From NCBI RefSeq assembly GCF_001593605.1, contig NZ_CP012836.1:248001-312000 (forward strand): 64,000 bases of DNA, written 5' to 3'. Each line of letters begins with the position of its first letter. Position 1 is the first letter of the stretch. Source of the stretch: Algoriphagus sanaruensis (GTDB taxonomy: Bacteria > Bacteroidota > Bacteroidia > Cytophagales > Cyclobacteriaceae). Both the position numbers and the translations under genes were made by a program. Positions 8,880-17,218 of this stretch are shown in pieces. Below the pieces are notes generated by a model. It worked only from the letters and a program-made list of their open reading frames with translations, was not told where the DNA came from and searched no databases.

Positions 8880-10211
8880 TTAGGATTCGATCACCGTTTC
8901 AGTAAACCTGATTCCGAAAGATTCCAGTTGCTTTAAGATGGGATCAAATAACTCCGGAATCACAGGTAAATGCAGTCCCCGAAGATTAATTTTTTGCTGA
9001 AGAAAAAGATCAACGGCGATTGCCAAAGGAAGTCCAACCGTTTTGGCCATAGCAGTGTGGCGCTCATTTTTCCCGATTTCCACCAAACTGGAAGTGATTT
9101 TTTTGATTCCACGTTCCGTCTGAATTTCGAATTGATGTTGCATCACAATCATATCTTGATCCTCAGATTCCAAGGCCCAATTTTGTTCCAGAATATATTG
9201 AAGAAGTTGAGCGGGCGAACCTTGAGTTTTAGGAAGTGGAATGGATTCAAAAAAGCCTAGCCATTGCAATTTTTCAAATGTCGGGAAATCAAATTCCGGG
9301 ATCAGATCTGCCAATTTTTCCTCCACACTTTTGGCTTCATCCCAAGGCAAAAAGGCATTCAAGAATTGTCGATAGGTGGTATGCTCTGGAAGGGAAAGTT
9401 GGTAGGAGTCATCCGTCATCCCTAGTTGGACAAATACATCCCAAGCGCGGCAAAACCCCTGTCTTCGTAAGGTGCCACGAAGAATAGTGGGGATATTTTC
9501 AAGGCCATACACGGATCGATAGCTAAGTGAATCTCGATTAGGGTAGCCATCAAATTTTCCCAGACCCACAAAAGACACCTCATCTACGCGACGAAATAAT
9601 TGATGATAAGGGACCAGTTTGAGCTCGCCCTGATCCATATATCTGGAAGTCGCCTGCCCCGCCAAAACCACATTTCTGGGATTCCAAGTGAATTTGTACT
9701 TCCAAGGATTATCCTCGCTTTGAGGAGCCAAAAGTCCGCCGCAATACGATTTGAACGATCGAATTTCCTCTCCTTTTTGTTTTGCTTCCAGAATAATCTT
9801 CATGGCAGACATATGGTCGATACCCGGATCTAGTCCACATTCATTGAGGAAGAAAAGTCCCTTTGACTCGATCTCTGGTTTGAGGGCACGGATGGCATCA
9901 CTTTCATAGGAGGCACTGAAAAAATGTTTCCCAAAATCCACACAATCCCGCGCTACCTCTGGATGCATAAATGCCGGTAACATCGAAATCACGAGATCGG
10001 AATTTTGAATGATATCCCTTCGTTGGGTCATGTTCCCAGAATCCAAAGGAATTAACTTGATTCCCTTTTTCGTAGCCAGAATTGGCTCAAGATGAGCAAC
10101 GGAAAGGTCTGCAATCCAAAAATGGCAGGCTTCTTTATGAGCTAAGTCTGCAAAATAATCAATCAGATAACTGGCAGATTTACCGGCTCCGAGCAACAAA
10201 ACGGTCTTCAT
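8880..10211 (-). CDS. Saccharopine dehydrogenase-family oxidoreductase
   Basis: A 443-aa enzyme. The N-terminus begins with a Rossmann motif LLGAGKSASYLIDYF (GAGKSA 8-13), followed by SDLVISMLPAFMHPEVARDC and NECGLDPGIDHMSAMKII, both characteristic of saccharopine dehydrogenase / saccharopine reductase (Lys9-like) proteins. The family catalyses NAD(P)-dependent steps joining or splitting lysine and 2-oxoglutarate. In Bacteroidota it probably takes part in lysine degradation, but related enzymes act on carboxynorspermidine, so the exact substrate is inferred. Monocistronic: it ends at a shared terminator and is divergent from cdd. Confidence 0.85.
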   Translation of the reverse strand: MKTVLLLGAGKSASYLIDYFADLAHKEACHFWIADLSVAHLEPILATKKGIKLIPLDSGNMTQRRDIIQNSDLVISMLPAFMHPEVARDCVDFGKHFFSASYESDAIRALKPEIESKGLFFLNECGLDPGIDHMSAMKIILEAKQKGEEIRSFKSYCGGLLAPQSEDNPWKYKFTWNPRNVVLAGQATSRYMDQGELKLVPYHQLFRRVDEVSFVGLGKFDGYPNRDSLSYRSVYGLENIPTILRGTLRRQGFCRAWDVFVQLGMTDDSYQLSLPEHTTYRQFLNAFLPWDEAKSVEEKLADLIPEFDFPTFEKLQWLGFFESIPLPKTQGSPAQLLQYILEQNWALESEDQDMIVMQHQFEIQTERGIKKITSSLVEIGKNERHTAMAKTVGLPLAIAVDLFLQQKINLRGLHLPVIPELFDPILKQLESFGIRFTETVIES

Positions 10212-10333
10212 ACACTTGGGTTTATGGGTCTAAGTTGCCCATATTTTTTGGAGGGAAAAAGTCAATTCCAGAAGAAATAAGGAACATTTGTGTATTTTGA
10301 TCGTTCGATTTTTCCCAAAGTAAATTTTACTCC

Positions 10334-10813
10334 GTGAAAAAAATCAATCTCACGTCTGAACTGGAAGAATTAAGCCCCGAGGAGCTTTCTTCAACCGAAA
10401 AAACACTTTTAGACCGGGCTAAGTCCGTCTCAAAACGTGCCTATGCGCCTTATTCTGGCTTTCATGTGGGAGCTGCGGTTTTATTGGAAAATGGGGAAAT
10501 CCTCCAATCCTCCAATCAGGAGAATGTAAGTTTCCCAACGGGTGTTTGTGCGGAACGATTGCTTTTGGGGTATGCCGGAGCCAACTTTCCAGATGCAGCG
10601 CCACAACTTTTGGCGATAGTTGCCCAACGTGCAGGAGAGGAAATCTGGGCAGGAGTATCGCCTTGCGGGGTCTGCCGCCAGACGATCAATGAGGTCGAGA
10701 ATCGCTTTGAAAAGCCCATTACCATGCTCATTTTGTGCTCCAATGGAAAGGTGATGCGAATCAAAGGCATTTCTAATTTACTTCCCCTGAAGTTTGACGA
10801 TCTCAACAGCTAG
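10334..10813 (+). CDS. cdd: Cytidine deaminase
   Basis: A 159-aa homotetrameric-type cytidine deaminase of the pyrimidine salvage pathway (cytidine or deoxycytidine to uridine). Zinc and catalytic motifs are plain: CAE at 72-74 (Cys ligand, Glu proton shuttle) and PCGVCRQ at 110-116 (Cys 111 and 114 ligands). The N-terminal SGFHVGAAVL is also typical. Start is GTG at 10334, just in front of KKINLTSELEEL; no ATG is available before the conserved core. The next gene starts 3 bases after its stop, so the two are cotranscribed. Confidence 0.95.
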   Translation: MKKINLTSELEELSPEELSSTEKTLLDRAKSVSKRAYAPYSGFHVGAAVLLENGEILQSSNQENVSFPTGVCAERLLLGYAGANFPDAAPQLLAIVAQRAGEEIWAGVSPCGVCRQTINEVENRFEKPITMLILCSNGKVMRIKGISNLLPLKFDDLNS

Positions 10814-10816
10814 AAG

Positions 10817-11458
10817 GTGAAAAACACACTGACATTTCCCTATCAAGCCCAGTATTGCATCTCACATTCTCCAAGCGGAAACGAAAACCATCTTTGGCTG
10901 GTGTTTCATGGATATGGGCAGTTGGCTGAGTTTTTCATTCGCAAATTTCTCCCCTACGATAGCAATGAAACGCTTATTCTAGCACCTGAAGGCACCAACT
11001 ATGGATATCTGAAGGATTTTCAAGGGCGTGTTGGGGCCAATTGGATGACCAAGCATGAGCGGGAAATTGCAATTGAAAACAATCATCGATACCTCGATCA
11101 ATTGATGGTGGAGATCTTGAAAAATTTTGAAGTATTACCAACCATTAACGTCTTGGGATTTTCTCAAGGGGCAGCTACTGCGACCCGCTGGGCCAGCCGA
11201 TGGGAAGGTCAAATCAGGCGGTTGATCTTATGGTCGGGAGGATTTGCTCACGATCTCCAATGGAACCTTGCCAAGGAGAAATTTTCCAACACAGAAATTA
11301 TCTCGGTTCTTGGAACAAAAGATGAACTCATCACTCAGGAATCCATCGAAAAGCAACGTGAACTTTTTCAACTGTTGGAAAAGGATAGTAAGCCTTTCAT
11401 TTTCGAGGGAGGGCATGAACTACCTGCTGAGGTATTAAAAAAAATCATGGCTCAGTAG
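10817..11458 (+). CDS. Alpha/beta-hydrolase, phospholipase/carboxylesterase type
   Basis: A 213-aa serine hydrolase. The nucleophile elbow is GFSQG at 114-118 (Ser 116); Asp 169 in GTKDE and His 200 in GGHELP complete a plausible catalytic triad. Size and order fit the carboxylesterase/phospholipase (YpfH/Est-like) branch, small cytoplasmic esterases of broad specificity. GTG start 3 bases after cdd stop, so it is probably cotranscribed with it; a functional link with pyrimidine salvage is not obvious. Confidence 0.86.
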   Translation: MKNTLTFPYQAQYCISHSPSGNENHLWLVFHGYGQLAEFFIRKFLPYDSNETLILAPEGTNYGYLKDFQGRVGANWMTKHEREIAIENNHRYLDQLMVEILKNFEVLPTINVLGFSQGAATATRWASRWEGQIRRLILWSGGFAHDLQWNLAKEKFSNTEIISVLGTKDELITQESIEKQRELFQLLEKDSKPFIFEGGHELPAEVLKKIMAQ

Positions 11459-11555
11459 ATTTCGCGTTTATTTTTGGACTGGGAATTGCTAAAATTGAAA
11501 CAATTTCATCAAATTTCGACTTTCATTATTTTTCCAAAAATCTTGAAACCCATCC

Positions 11556-11993
11556 ATGCTTTCGCTTACTGAAAAAGAGGTAGATTTTATCGCTACCCAG
11601 TTACTTAAAGGTAATGTCTGCTTCTATCAGATTGACAAGAAGAAGATCCATCACATGCCAGATGATGAGGATTATTTCAACTATGATTTGACTCCTGAGG
11701 AGGAGGATATCTTGGATGAAATAGAAGATAATCCGGACAACTTCGCTGAATTTACTCGAATGGAACCTCCACAAGATCATCAGATGATGCAGGATTTTGT
11801 AGATCGAAAAGTCAAAGAGCGAAACCTTGCAGAAGATTTGGTTAATGCGTTGAGCAAACCCAAGGCAGCAACAGGATTTAAATTTTTGATCGAAAGCTCT
11901 AAATACAAAGAAGAGTGGATCGATTACCGCAAAGGAAAATATCAAGACTGGGTCAAAGAACAGGTTGACTCATTTAACTACGCCGAAGATTAA
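11556..11993 (+). CDS. UPF0158 family protein
   Basis: A 145-aa acidic cytoplasmic protein with no signal peptide or membrane segment. The N-terminal LSLTEKEVDFIATQLLKGN, the acidic FNYDLTPEEEDILDEIEDNP region and a C-terminal KEEWIDYRKGKYQDWVKEQ agree with the UPF0158 family, whose function is unknown. Single gene followed by a good terminator. Confidence 0.75.
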   Translation: MLSLTEKEVDFIATQLLKGNVCFYQIDKKKIHHMPDDEDYFNYDLTPEEEDILDEIEDNPDNFAEFTRMEPPQDHQMMQDFVDRKVKERNLAEDLVNALSKPKAATGFKFLIESSKYKEEWIDYRKGKYQDWVKEQVDSFNYAED

Positions 11994-11998
11994 TCCTA

Positions 11999-12030
11999 AG
12001 CCGTCTGGAAAGTATTCTGGACGGCTTTTT
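11999..12030 (+). terminator. Rho-independent terminator after the UPF0158 gene
   Basis: Stem AGCCGTC / GACGGCT with further inner pairing (GAA/TTC) and a T-rich 3' tail (TTTTTCTTTT). Confidence 0.85.
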
Positions 12031-12059
12031 CTTTTCGATCCTTTGGGCTAGTTTTCTGC

Positions 12060-12548
12060 ATGACAAATTACTCCATCCGAAATCACCTGATCCCTGGAGA
12101 CCTTAGTAAACTCGCCAACCTACACGCCAAAATTTATTTTGAGGAGCATGGATTTGAAATTGGTTTCGAGGCTTATGTGATGGAAAGTGTGGTCGAATTT
12201 TTCAGACAATATGATCCCAATCTGGATCGAGTATGGATTGTCGAGGAAAATGAAGTGATAGTGGGATTTGTCTTGCTTATGCATCGCCCACAAAATGAAG
12301 CCCAGCTCAGGTATTTTATCCTTGAAAAGTCCCATCGTGGCAAGGGCATTGGAAGTAAATTGATGCAGGAATGGATGGATTTTTTCAGAGAGAAAAACTA
12401 CCGATCTGCCTATTTATATACCACCTCAGGTCTTGATCCTGCCATACATTTGTATGAAAAGCACGGATTTAAAAAAATATCCGAGCAAATCTCCACTGAC
12501 TTTGGCATCAGGATGCTTGAAATGTACTATCGACTCGATCAACTATGA
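12060..12548 (+). CDS. GNAT-family N-acetyltransferase
   Basis: A 162-aa acetyltransferase. The acetyl-CoA pyrophosphate loop RGKGIG is at 93-98, preceded by the LRYFILEKSH beta-strand and followed by the helix KLMQEWMDFF; DPAIHLYEKHGFKK near 130-143 is the usual C-terminal motif. Substrate unknown. The last four bases overlap the ATG of the M1 peptidase gene (ATGA), so the two are translationally coupled. The ATG lies only a few bases after a weak -7-like box (TAGTTTTC, 12049-12056), suggesting a very short leader. Confidence 0.88.
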   Translation: MTNYSIRNHLIPGDLSKLANLHAKIYFEEHGFEIGFEAYVMESVVEFFRQYDPNLDRVWIVEENEVIVGFVLLMHRPQNEAQLRYFILEKSHRGKGIGSKLMQEWMDFFREKNYRSAYLYTTSGLDPAIHLYEKHGFKKISEQISTDFGIRMLEMYYRLDQL

Positions 12549-14128
12549 AAACTAGAATCTCGATTTCACTTCTTTGTCTCCTCTTTCTGGTAACCTTTCC
12601 CGCTTTTTCCCAAAACTGGGACTGGGGCGGCCCCATTGATCCGATTCAGGCAAAAATGAAAATCCTCCACTACCGATTGGATTTAGAGATTTTCCCCGAA
12701 ACTCAGCGGATATCTGGTTCGAATACGATCACTTTTTCGACTGCGGAGAAACTTGACTTGCTTCGATTCCAATTAATCAACCAATACGAAGTGAGCAAGG
12801 TGTTGATGGATGGCAAAGAGGTTCGATTTACTCATGAGAATGATCTTATTGACATCACCCCCATCGACTGTACTTGCGATCAAGTTCAGATTTTCTATGG
12901 AGGAAAAACCCCAATTGCTCAAAATCCACCTTGGACCGGAGGATTCACTTGGGAAAAAGATCAATTGGAGAATCATTGGATGGGACTTTCAAGCCAAGGA
13001 GAGGGAGCTAAGATTTTTATGCCCGCCTTGGATCATCCTTCCAGCGAACCGAGTGAAGGAGTAGACCTTCATTTCACTGTTCCTCAACCTTACTTTGTGG
13101 CCTCCAATGGACGATTGATCGAAACCGAGGAATCAAGTGAAAAAGTCACCTATCACTGGAGGACTACCTATCCAATCAATAATTACAACATCAACTTTAC
13201 TTTGGGGATTTTCCATGAGGTCAAACATGATTTTACGTCTGTGTCTGGACAATCTATCCCCATGCACGCATGGGTCCTGCAAGAAAACAAGGCAAAAGCC
13301 CGGGAATTATTAGAAGTACTTAGAATTAGTACTGAAACGCAGGAGAAGTATTTTGGCCCGTTTCCATTCCCTCAAGATAAAATCTCCGTGGTCGAAACAC
13401 CCTACCTTGGAATGGAACATCAGACGATCAATGCGTATGGAAATAATTTTCAGTTTGTCCCCATGGGCAAGGTCAAGTATGATTGGTTGCTCCACCATGA
13501 ACTCGGGCATGAATGGTTTGGAAACAAAGTCAGCGTGGGAGATTGGGCAGATATGTGGATTCACGAGGGTTTAACTGCCTACGGGGATTGGCTTTTTTAT
13601 TGGGAGCATGGCGGTCCTGATGCTTATTTTGCAAAAGCCAAGGCAGAAGCGAGGCATTTGCCCCATGCCAAGCCGGTAGTCAGCCCCCCAAATTCCACTG
13701 AGGAAGAGGCATATCATGGGGAAATTTACTCCAAAGGTGCCATGGTGATCCATTCACTTCGAGGTGTTTTGGGTGATGAATTATTTTTCCCCGCTTTGAA
13801 GGCATTTGTAATGGATGATCGATTTACTTATCTCAATCAGGTGACCACCCGAGATTTTACCGACTTTATTCAAAGCTATACTGGAAAGGACCTTCAGGGA
13901 TTTTTCGATTTGTATTTGTACACCACAGATATCCCTACCCTAAAAATCAGTAAAAAAGGGAAATCAGGGTATGCTCTTTCTCTTGAGGGAATCACCTTTG
14001 AACTACTCGTAGAAGTACTGACTTCTGAAGGGCTGAACAAAATAAATCTGGGTCCAAAACCCGTGACCATCACTAGTAACACACCTCCACAAGTAGATCC
14101 AAATGGCTGGTTGATGCTAGGAAAGTGA
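12545..14128 (+). CDS. Secreted M1-family metallopeptidase
   Basis: A 527-aa zinc aminopeptidase-like protein with a signal peptide (about 1-22, ending PAFSQ), therefore periplasmic or exported. Zinc ligands are His 318 and His 322 of HELGH with Glu 319 as general base, and Glu 341 in WIHEGL as third ligand. The substrate motif reads GMEHQ instead of the classical GAMEN, as seen in many bacterial M1 enzymes. The protein stops after the catalytic and a short C-terminal region and lacks the long helical C-terminal domain of aminopeptidase N. Overlaps the GNAT gene by 4 bases; followed by a strong terminator. Confidence 0.92.
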   Translation: MKTRISISLLCLLFLVTFPAFSQNWDWGGPIDPIQAKMKILHYRLDLEIFPETQRISGSNTITFSTAEKLDLLRFQLINQYEVSKVLMDGKEVRFTHENDLIDITPIDCTCDQVQIFYGGKTPIAQNPPWTGGFTWEKDQLENHWMGLSSQGEGAKIFMPALDHPSSEPSEGVDLHFTVPQPYFVASNGRLIETEESSEKVTYHWRTTYPINNYNINFTLGIFHEVKHDFTSVSGQSIPMHAWVLQENKAKARELLEVLRISTETQEKYFGPFPFPQDKISVVETPYLGMEHQTINAYGNNFQFVPMGKVKYDWLLHHELGHEWFGNKVSVGDWADMWIHEGLTAYGDWLFYWEHGGPDAYFAKAKAEARHLPHAKPVVSPPNSTEEEAYHGEIYSKGAMVIHSLRGVLGDELFFPALKAFVMDDRFTYLNQVTTRDFTDFIQSYTGKDLQGFFDLYLYTTDIPTLKISKKGKSGYALSLEGITFELLVEVLTSEGLNKINLGPKPVTITSNTPPQVDPNGWLMLGK

Positions 14129-14160
14129 TCGTAAAAAACCTTCAAACGTTAAGTCACAAA

Positions 14161-14186
14161 AAAGCCCCGAAGTTATTCGGGGCTTT
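14161..14186. terminator. Bidirectional terminator between M1 peptidase and metK
   Basis: A perfect 11-bp stem AAAGCCCCGAA / TTCGGGGCTTT with a four-base loop GTTA, between convergent genes; A/T tracts on both sides. Confidence 0.92.
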
Positions 14187-14190
14187 CTCT

Positions 14191-15444
14191 TTAGATGCTA
14201 AAAGCAGCTTTAATTTTATCGACGTAGTCTAATTTTTCCCAAGTGAAAAGCTCAACGGTTACCGTTTTTGGCTCTTGATAAGGAGATTCGAAAGTTTTAG
14301 TGACTATCTCATTCTTTCGTCCCATGTGTCCATAAGCAGCAGTCTCCTCATAGATTGGATTTCTAAGCTTGAGACGCTGTTCGATTGCATAGGGACGCAT
14401 ATCGAATATTTCTTCTACTTTCTTAGCGATTTCACCATCGGTCATTTTCACCTTGGCAGTGCCATAAGTATTGATGTAAATCCCCATAGGCTTCGCTACA
14501 CCAATCGCATAAGAAACTTGTACCAAGATCTCATCAGCCACACCTGCAGCCACCATATTTTTAGCAATATGGCGAGTAGCGTAAGCCGCAGAACGGTCTA
14601 CTTTAGATGGGTCTTTTCCAGAGAAAGCGCCTCCTCCGTGAGCACCTTTGCCCCCGTATGTATCTACGATGATTTTTCGACCGGTCAACCCAGTATCTCC
14701 ATGAGGACCACCAATCACAAACTTGCCTGTTGGGTTGATGTGGTAGATGATCTCGTCAGTAAATAGTTTTTGAATTTCCGGCTTCAATTTCGCCTTTACT
14801 CTCGGAATCAAAATGGTGATGATATCGTGCTTGATTTTAGCAAGCATCGCTTCCTCTGAGTCGAAGTCGTCGTGCTGGGTCGAAACCACGATTGCATCAA
14901 TTCGCTGAGGTACATTATCATCGCTGTACTCGATAGTTACCTGAGACTTTGAATCAGGTCGCAAATAAGTGATGTCCTTATTTTCTCTACGAAGAGCCGC
15001 CAATTCACGCAGAATCATGTGAGATAAATCCAGCGCCAAAGGCATGTAATTCTCGGTTTCGTTGGTGGCATAGCCAAACATCATCCCCTGATCACCCGCG
15101 CCTTGTTCTTCAGGATTTTTACGCTCTACCCCCTGATTGATATCGGCAGATTGTTCATGTATCGCAGAAAGCACCCCGCAGGAATTGCCCTCAAACATGT
15201 ATTCGCTTTTGGTATACCCAATCCGATTGATCACATCACGAGCGATCTTTTGCACATCGAGGTAGGTATGAGATTTAACTTCTCCTGCTAGGACTACCTG
15301 TCCGGTAGTTACCAAAGTTTCACAGGCTACTTTTGAATTCGGATCGAAAGCCAAAAAATTGTCAATCAATGCATCAGAGATTTGGTCCGCGATTTTGTCA
15401 GGATGACCCTCTGAGACTGACTCTGAGGTAAATAAATATGCCAT
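14191..15444 (-). CDS. metK: S-adenosylmethionine synthetase (MetK)
   Basis: A 417-aa enzyme making SAM from methionine and ATP. N-terminal [20 protein letters not shown], the central hexapeptide GAGDQG and the P-loop-like [19 protein letters not shown] are definitive. Length is normal for Bacteroidota. It lies downstream of the sulfur assimilation block on the same strand but is separated by 249 bases including a terminator, so it is probably its own transcript. I looked for a SAM riboswitch in the short leader and saw none. Confidence 0.98.
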   Translation of the reverse strand: MAYLFTSESVSEGHPDKIADQISDALIDNFLAFDPNSKVACETLVTTGQVVLAGEVKSHTYLDVQKIARDVINRIGYTKSEYMFEGNSCGVLSAIHEQSADINQGVERKNPEEQGAGDQGMMFGYATNETENYMPLALDLSHMILRELAALRRENKDITYLRPDSKSQVTIEYSDDNVPQRIDAIVVSTQHDDFDSEEAMLAKIKHDIITILIPRVKAKLKPEIQKLFTDEIIYHINPTGKFVIGGPHGDTGLTGRKIIVDTYGGKGAHGGGAFSGKDPSKVDRSAAYATRHIAKNMVAAGVADEILVQVSYAIGVAKPMGIYINTYGTAKVKMTDGEIAKKVEEIFDMRPYAIEQRLKLRNPIYEETAAYGHMGRKNEIVTKTFESPYQEPKTVTVELFTWEKLDYVDKIKAAFSI

Positions 15445-15504
15445 AAATTAGATAATTGAATCGTTTTTTAGGAAGCCCAAAATTACAGGAACTGAGGGAA
15501 ATAA

Positions 15505-15530
15505 AAAACCGGAATTCGAACACCGGCTTT
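15505..15530 (-). terminator. Terminator on the minus strand, end of the siroheme gene transcript
   Basis: On the minus strand AAAGCCGG pairs with CCGGTTTT (one G-T pair) and is followed by a T-rich run. It lies downstream of the cysG-like gene and upstream of metK. Confidence 0.65.
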
Positions 15531-15648
15531 ATCTGTCAGAATGATTTTCAATCCAATCCTGGCTTCCCCTGATTTTCTCAGGAATCACATTCCATAGGAA
15601 TGAATTGATGCCAAGTGCCAAGTCTTAGCAGAAAACCACCACTCACCA

Positions 15649-15708
15649 AAATCTCGATACTAGCTACTTGATCCTAAAGTCTTGTGTCCAATGTCAAGCG
15701 TCTTGTTT
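15649..15708. repeat. TCTTGTGTC-type word array overlapping a stop codon
   Basis: Quasi-repeated words (TACTTGATCC, TCTTGTGTCC, AAGCGTCTTG) run from the intergenic DNA into the last codons of the cysG-like gene. Similar arrays lie at 19501-19533 and 22155-22201, each at the 3' end of another sulfur gene. Confidence 0.6.
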
Positions 15709-16281
15709 CTCTCGTTTCACCAAGCCCTCCGTGATCTCATTCATCGCCTTCACCTTGTACTCAAAGTCTCCCTTGAGGGTAGCCCGGTAAGCATTTAGAT
15801 TTTCAAGCAAATCGTCAATTTCCTCCGGGAGAACTTCTTCTAAGAGCTGTCTTAACCGCTTGGCAGTTGTGGGTGACTTCCCATTAGTGGAGATAGCAAT
15901 TTTCAAATTTCCTTTGGTTACAATTCCACCCAGGTAAAAATCACAAAGCTCAGGTGTATCGGCTACGTTAACCAACAGAAAGCGCTCTTTTGCCTCATTT
16001 CTAATCTGTCGATTTACAGCCTTGTCGTCGGTAGCAGCAATTACAATGTGCTTTCCTCTCAAATACTTCTCATGGTATTCATCCTCGATCAAGGTAACTG
16101 TTTCCTTCCCATGGGCTAATTCTAAAAATTCCGATCGAAAGAATTTGGAGACCACAGTCACTTGCGCCAAAGGACTGGATTTAAGCAAAAATTCCAGCTT
16201 TTCGGTTGCTACAAAGCCTCCACCGACCAAGAGAACATTGAGCTCGTGAACTTTGAGGAATATGGGGTAAAGATGATTCAT
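15694..16281 (-). CDS. Precorrin-2 dehydrogenase / sirohydrochlorin ferrochelatase (CysG N-part)
   Basis: A 195-aa protein equal to the N-terminal part of CysG (Met8/CysG-N type). The NAD-binding glycine motif VLLVGGGFVATEKLE is at 16-30, with the catalytic IVIAATDDKAVN region around 75-85 and the ISTNGKSPTTAKRLR region at about 130-145. It oxidises precorrin-2 and inserts iron to give siroheme, the prosthetic group of the sulfite reductase encoded upstream. The methyltransferase step is on the separate gene 16439-17218, so CysG is split here. The gap between them carries one copy of the 100-bp repeat. The last residues are encoded by a repeat-word array. Confidence 0.92.
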   Translation of the reverse strand: MNHLYPIFLKVHELNVLLVGGGFVATEKLEFLLKSSPLAQVTVVSKFFRSEFLELAHGKETVTLIEDEYHEKYLRGKHIVIAATDDKAVNRQIRNEAKERFLLVNVADTPELCDFYLGGIVTKGNLKIAISTNGKSPTTAKRLRQLLEEVLPEEIDDLLENLNAYRATLKGDFEYKVKAMNEITEGLVKREKQDA

Positions 16282-16332
16282 TTTAGATTTTAGAGTTAAA
16301 AGACCGGAAGCAAGGCTTCGTAAATAAGGGTT

Positions 16333-16430
16333 TAAAAGATAGCTGAGCAGATAAAAGAGATACAGCTAGCGCTGAGATAGACAACCTATCTTTATGTATC
16401 TCCTCAATATCTCGCGTAGCCTATCTTTAA
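16333..16430 (-). repeat. ~100-bp palindromic repeat, single copy (inverted orientation)
   Basis: Read on the minus strand it begins TTAAAGATAGGCTACGCGAG and ends GCTCAGCTATCTTTTA. It aligns along its whole length with each 99-bp unit at 20827-21123, in opposite orientation, and its two ends are imperfect inverted copies of each other. It fills the gap between cobA and the cysG-like gene. Confidence 0.85.
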
Positions 16431-16438
16431 ATTGATCA

Positions 16439-17218
16439 CTACGAACGCATACTGATCACCGAAACTGCCTCCCGATACACTTCCGCCAATCGCAAACTTT
16501 CACGAACCACTTCCCCAACGATGATCACGGCGGGAGCCTCGACTTGATTTTCTAGGGCTTTTTGCTCGATATCATGGATAAATCCGGCCGTGATTTTTTC
16601 TTCTCGTGTAGTTCCGCTTTGGATGATCGCTACAGGTAAATGGGCCTTCCCTGCCTTTCGATAGGTCTCTGCAATTTCACCCAGTTTTTTGGTTCCCATC
16701 AAGATGACGACTGTAGCGGTAGATTGTGCCGCAAGTGCCAAATCACGGGAAAGTTCACCGGCAGTAGTTGTTCCAGTCACCACCCAGAAACTTTCAGAAA
16801 CACCACGTTTAGTGACAGGAATCCCAACATTGGCAGGAACAGCAATCGCCGAAGTGATGCCTGGAACGACAGTTGTGGGAATGCCGAAGGTCTCGATGTA
16901 CTCGATTTCTTCCCCTCCCCGACCAAATACGAAAGGATCTCCTCCTTTCAATCGGACCACATGACCATGCTTTCGAGCTAGTTCGACACAGAGTTGATTC
17001 GTGTCTTCCTGGGGAGTACTGTGTTTTCCAACTCGCTTTCCTACGAATATCTTCAAGGCCGTGGCGGGTGCATGTTTTAGAAGAATAGGGTCAATCAAGG
17101 CGTCATAAAGTACCACATCGGCGGTATTGAGCGCTAAAATTCCTTTCAAGGTCATCAGTTCTGGATCACCGGGACCTGCGCCCACAAGGGTAACTTTGGG
17201 ATTCACTACAGTTCTCAT
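16439..17218 (-). CDS. cobA: Uroporphyrinogen-III C-methyltransferase (CobA/SUMT)
   Basis: A 259-aa tetrapyrrole methylase converting uroporphyrinogen III to precorrin-2 with two SAM. Family motifs: VTLVGAGPGDPELMTLKG near the N-terminus, DVVLYDALIDP, RLKGGDPFVFGRGGEE, VVPGITSA and a C-terminal PAVIIVGEVV. The start codon overlaps the stop of the sulfite reductase gene by 4 bases, so reductase and siroheme synthesis are coupled. Given the context its product most likely feeds siroheme; no cobalamin genes are nearby. Confidence 0.96.
   Translation of the reverse strand: MRTVVNPKVTLVGAGPGDPELMTLKGILALNTADVVLYDALIDPILLKHAPATALKIFVGKRVGKHSTPQEDTNQLCVELARKHGHVVRLKGGDPFVFGRGGEEIEYIETFGIPTTVVPGITSAIAVPANVGIPVTKRGVSESFWVVTGTTTAGELSRDLALAAQSTATVVILMGTKKLGEIAETYRKAGKAHLPVAIIQSGTTREEKITAGFIHDIEQKALENQVEAPAVIIVGEVVRESLRLAEVYREAVSVISMRS

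Noticed and set aside
15445..15500. SAM riboswitch before metK
   Set aside because: The leader is short and shows no SAM-I/II/III-like conserved core or pairing.
15580..15610. Palindrome ATTCCATAGGAAT as a third Rrf2 operator
   Set aside because: It lacks the N7 spacing and flanks of the two matched dyads and lies downstream of the cysG-like gene, not upstream of a sulfur operon start.
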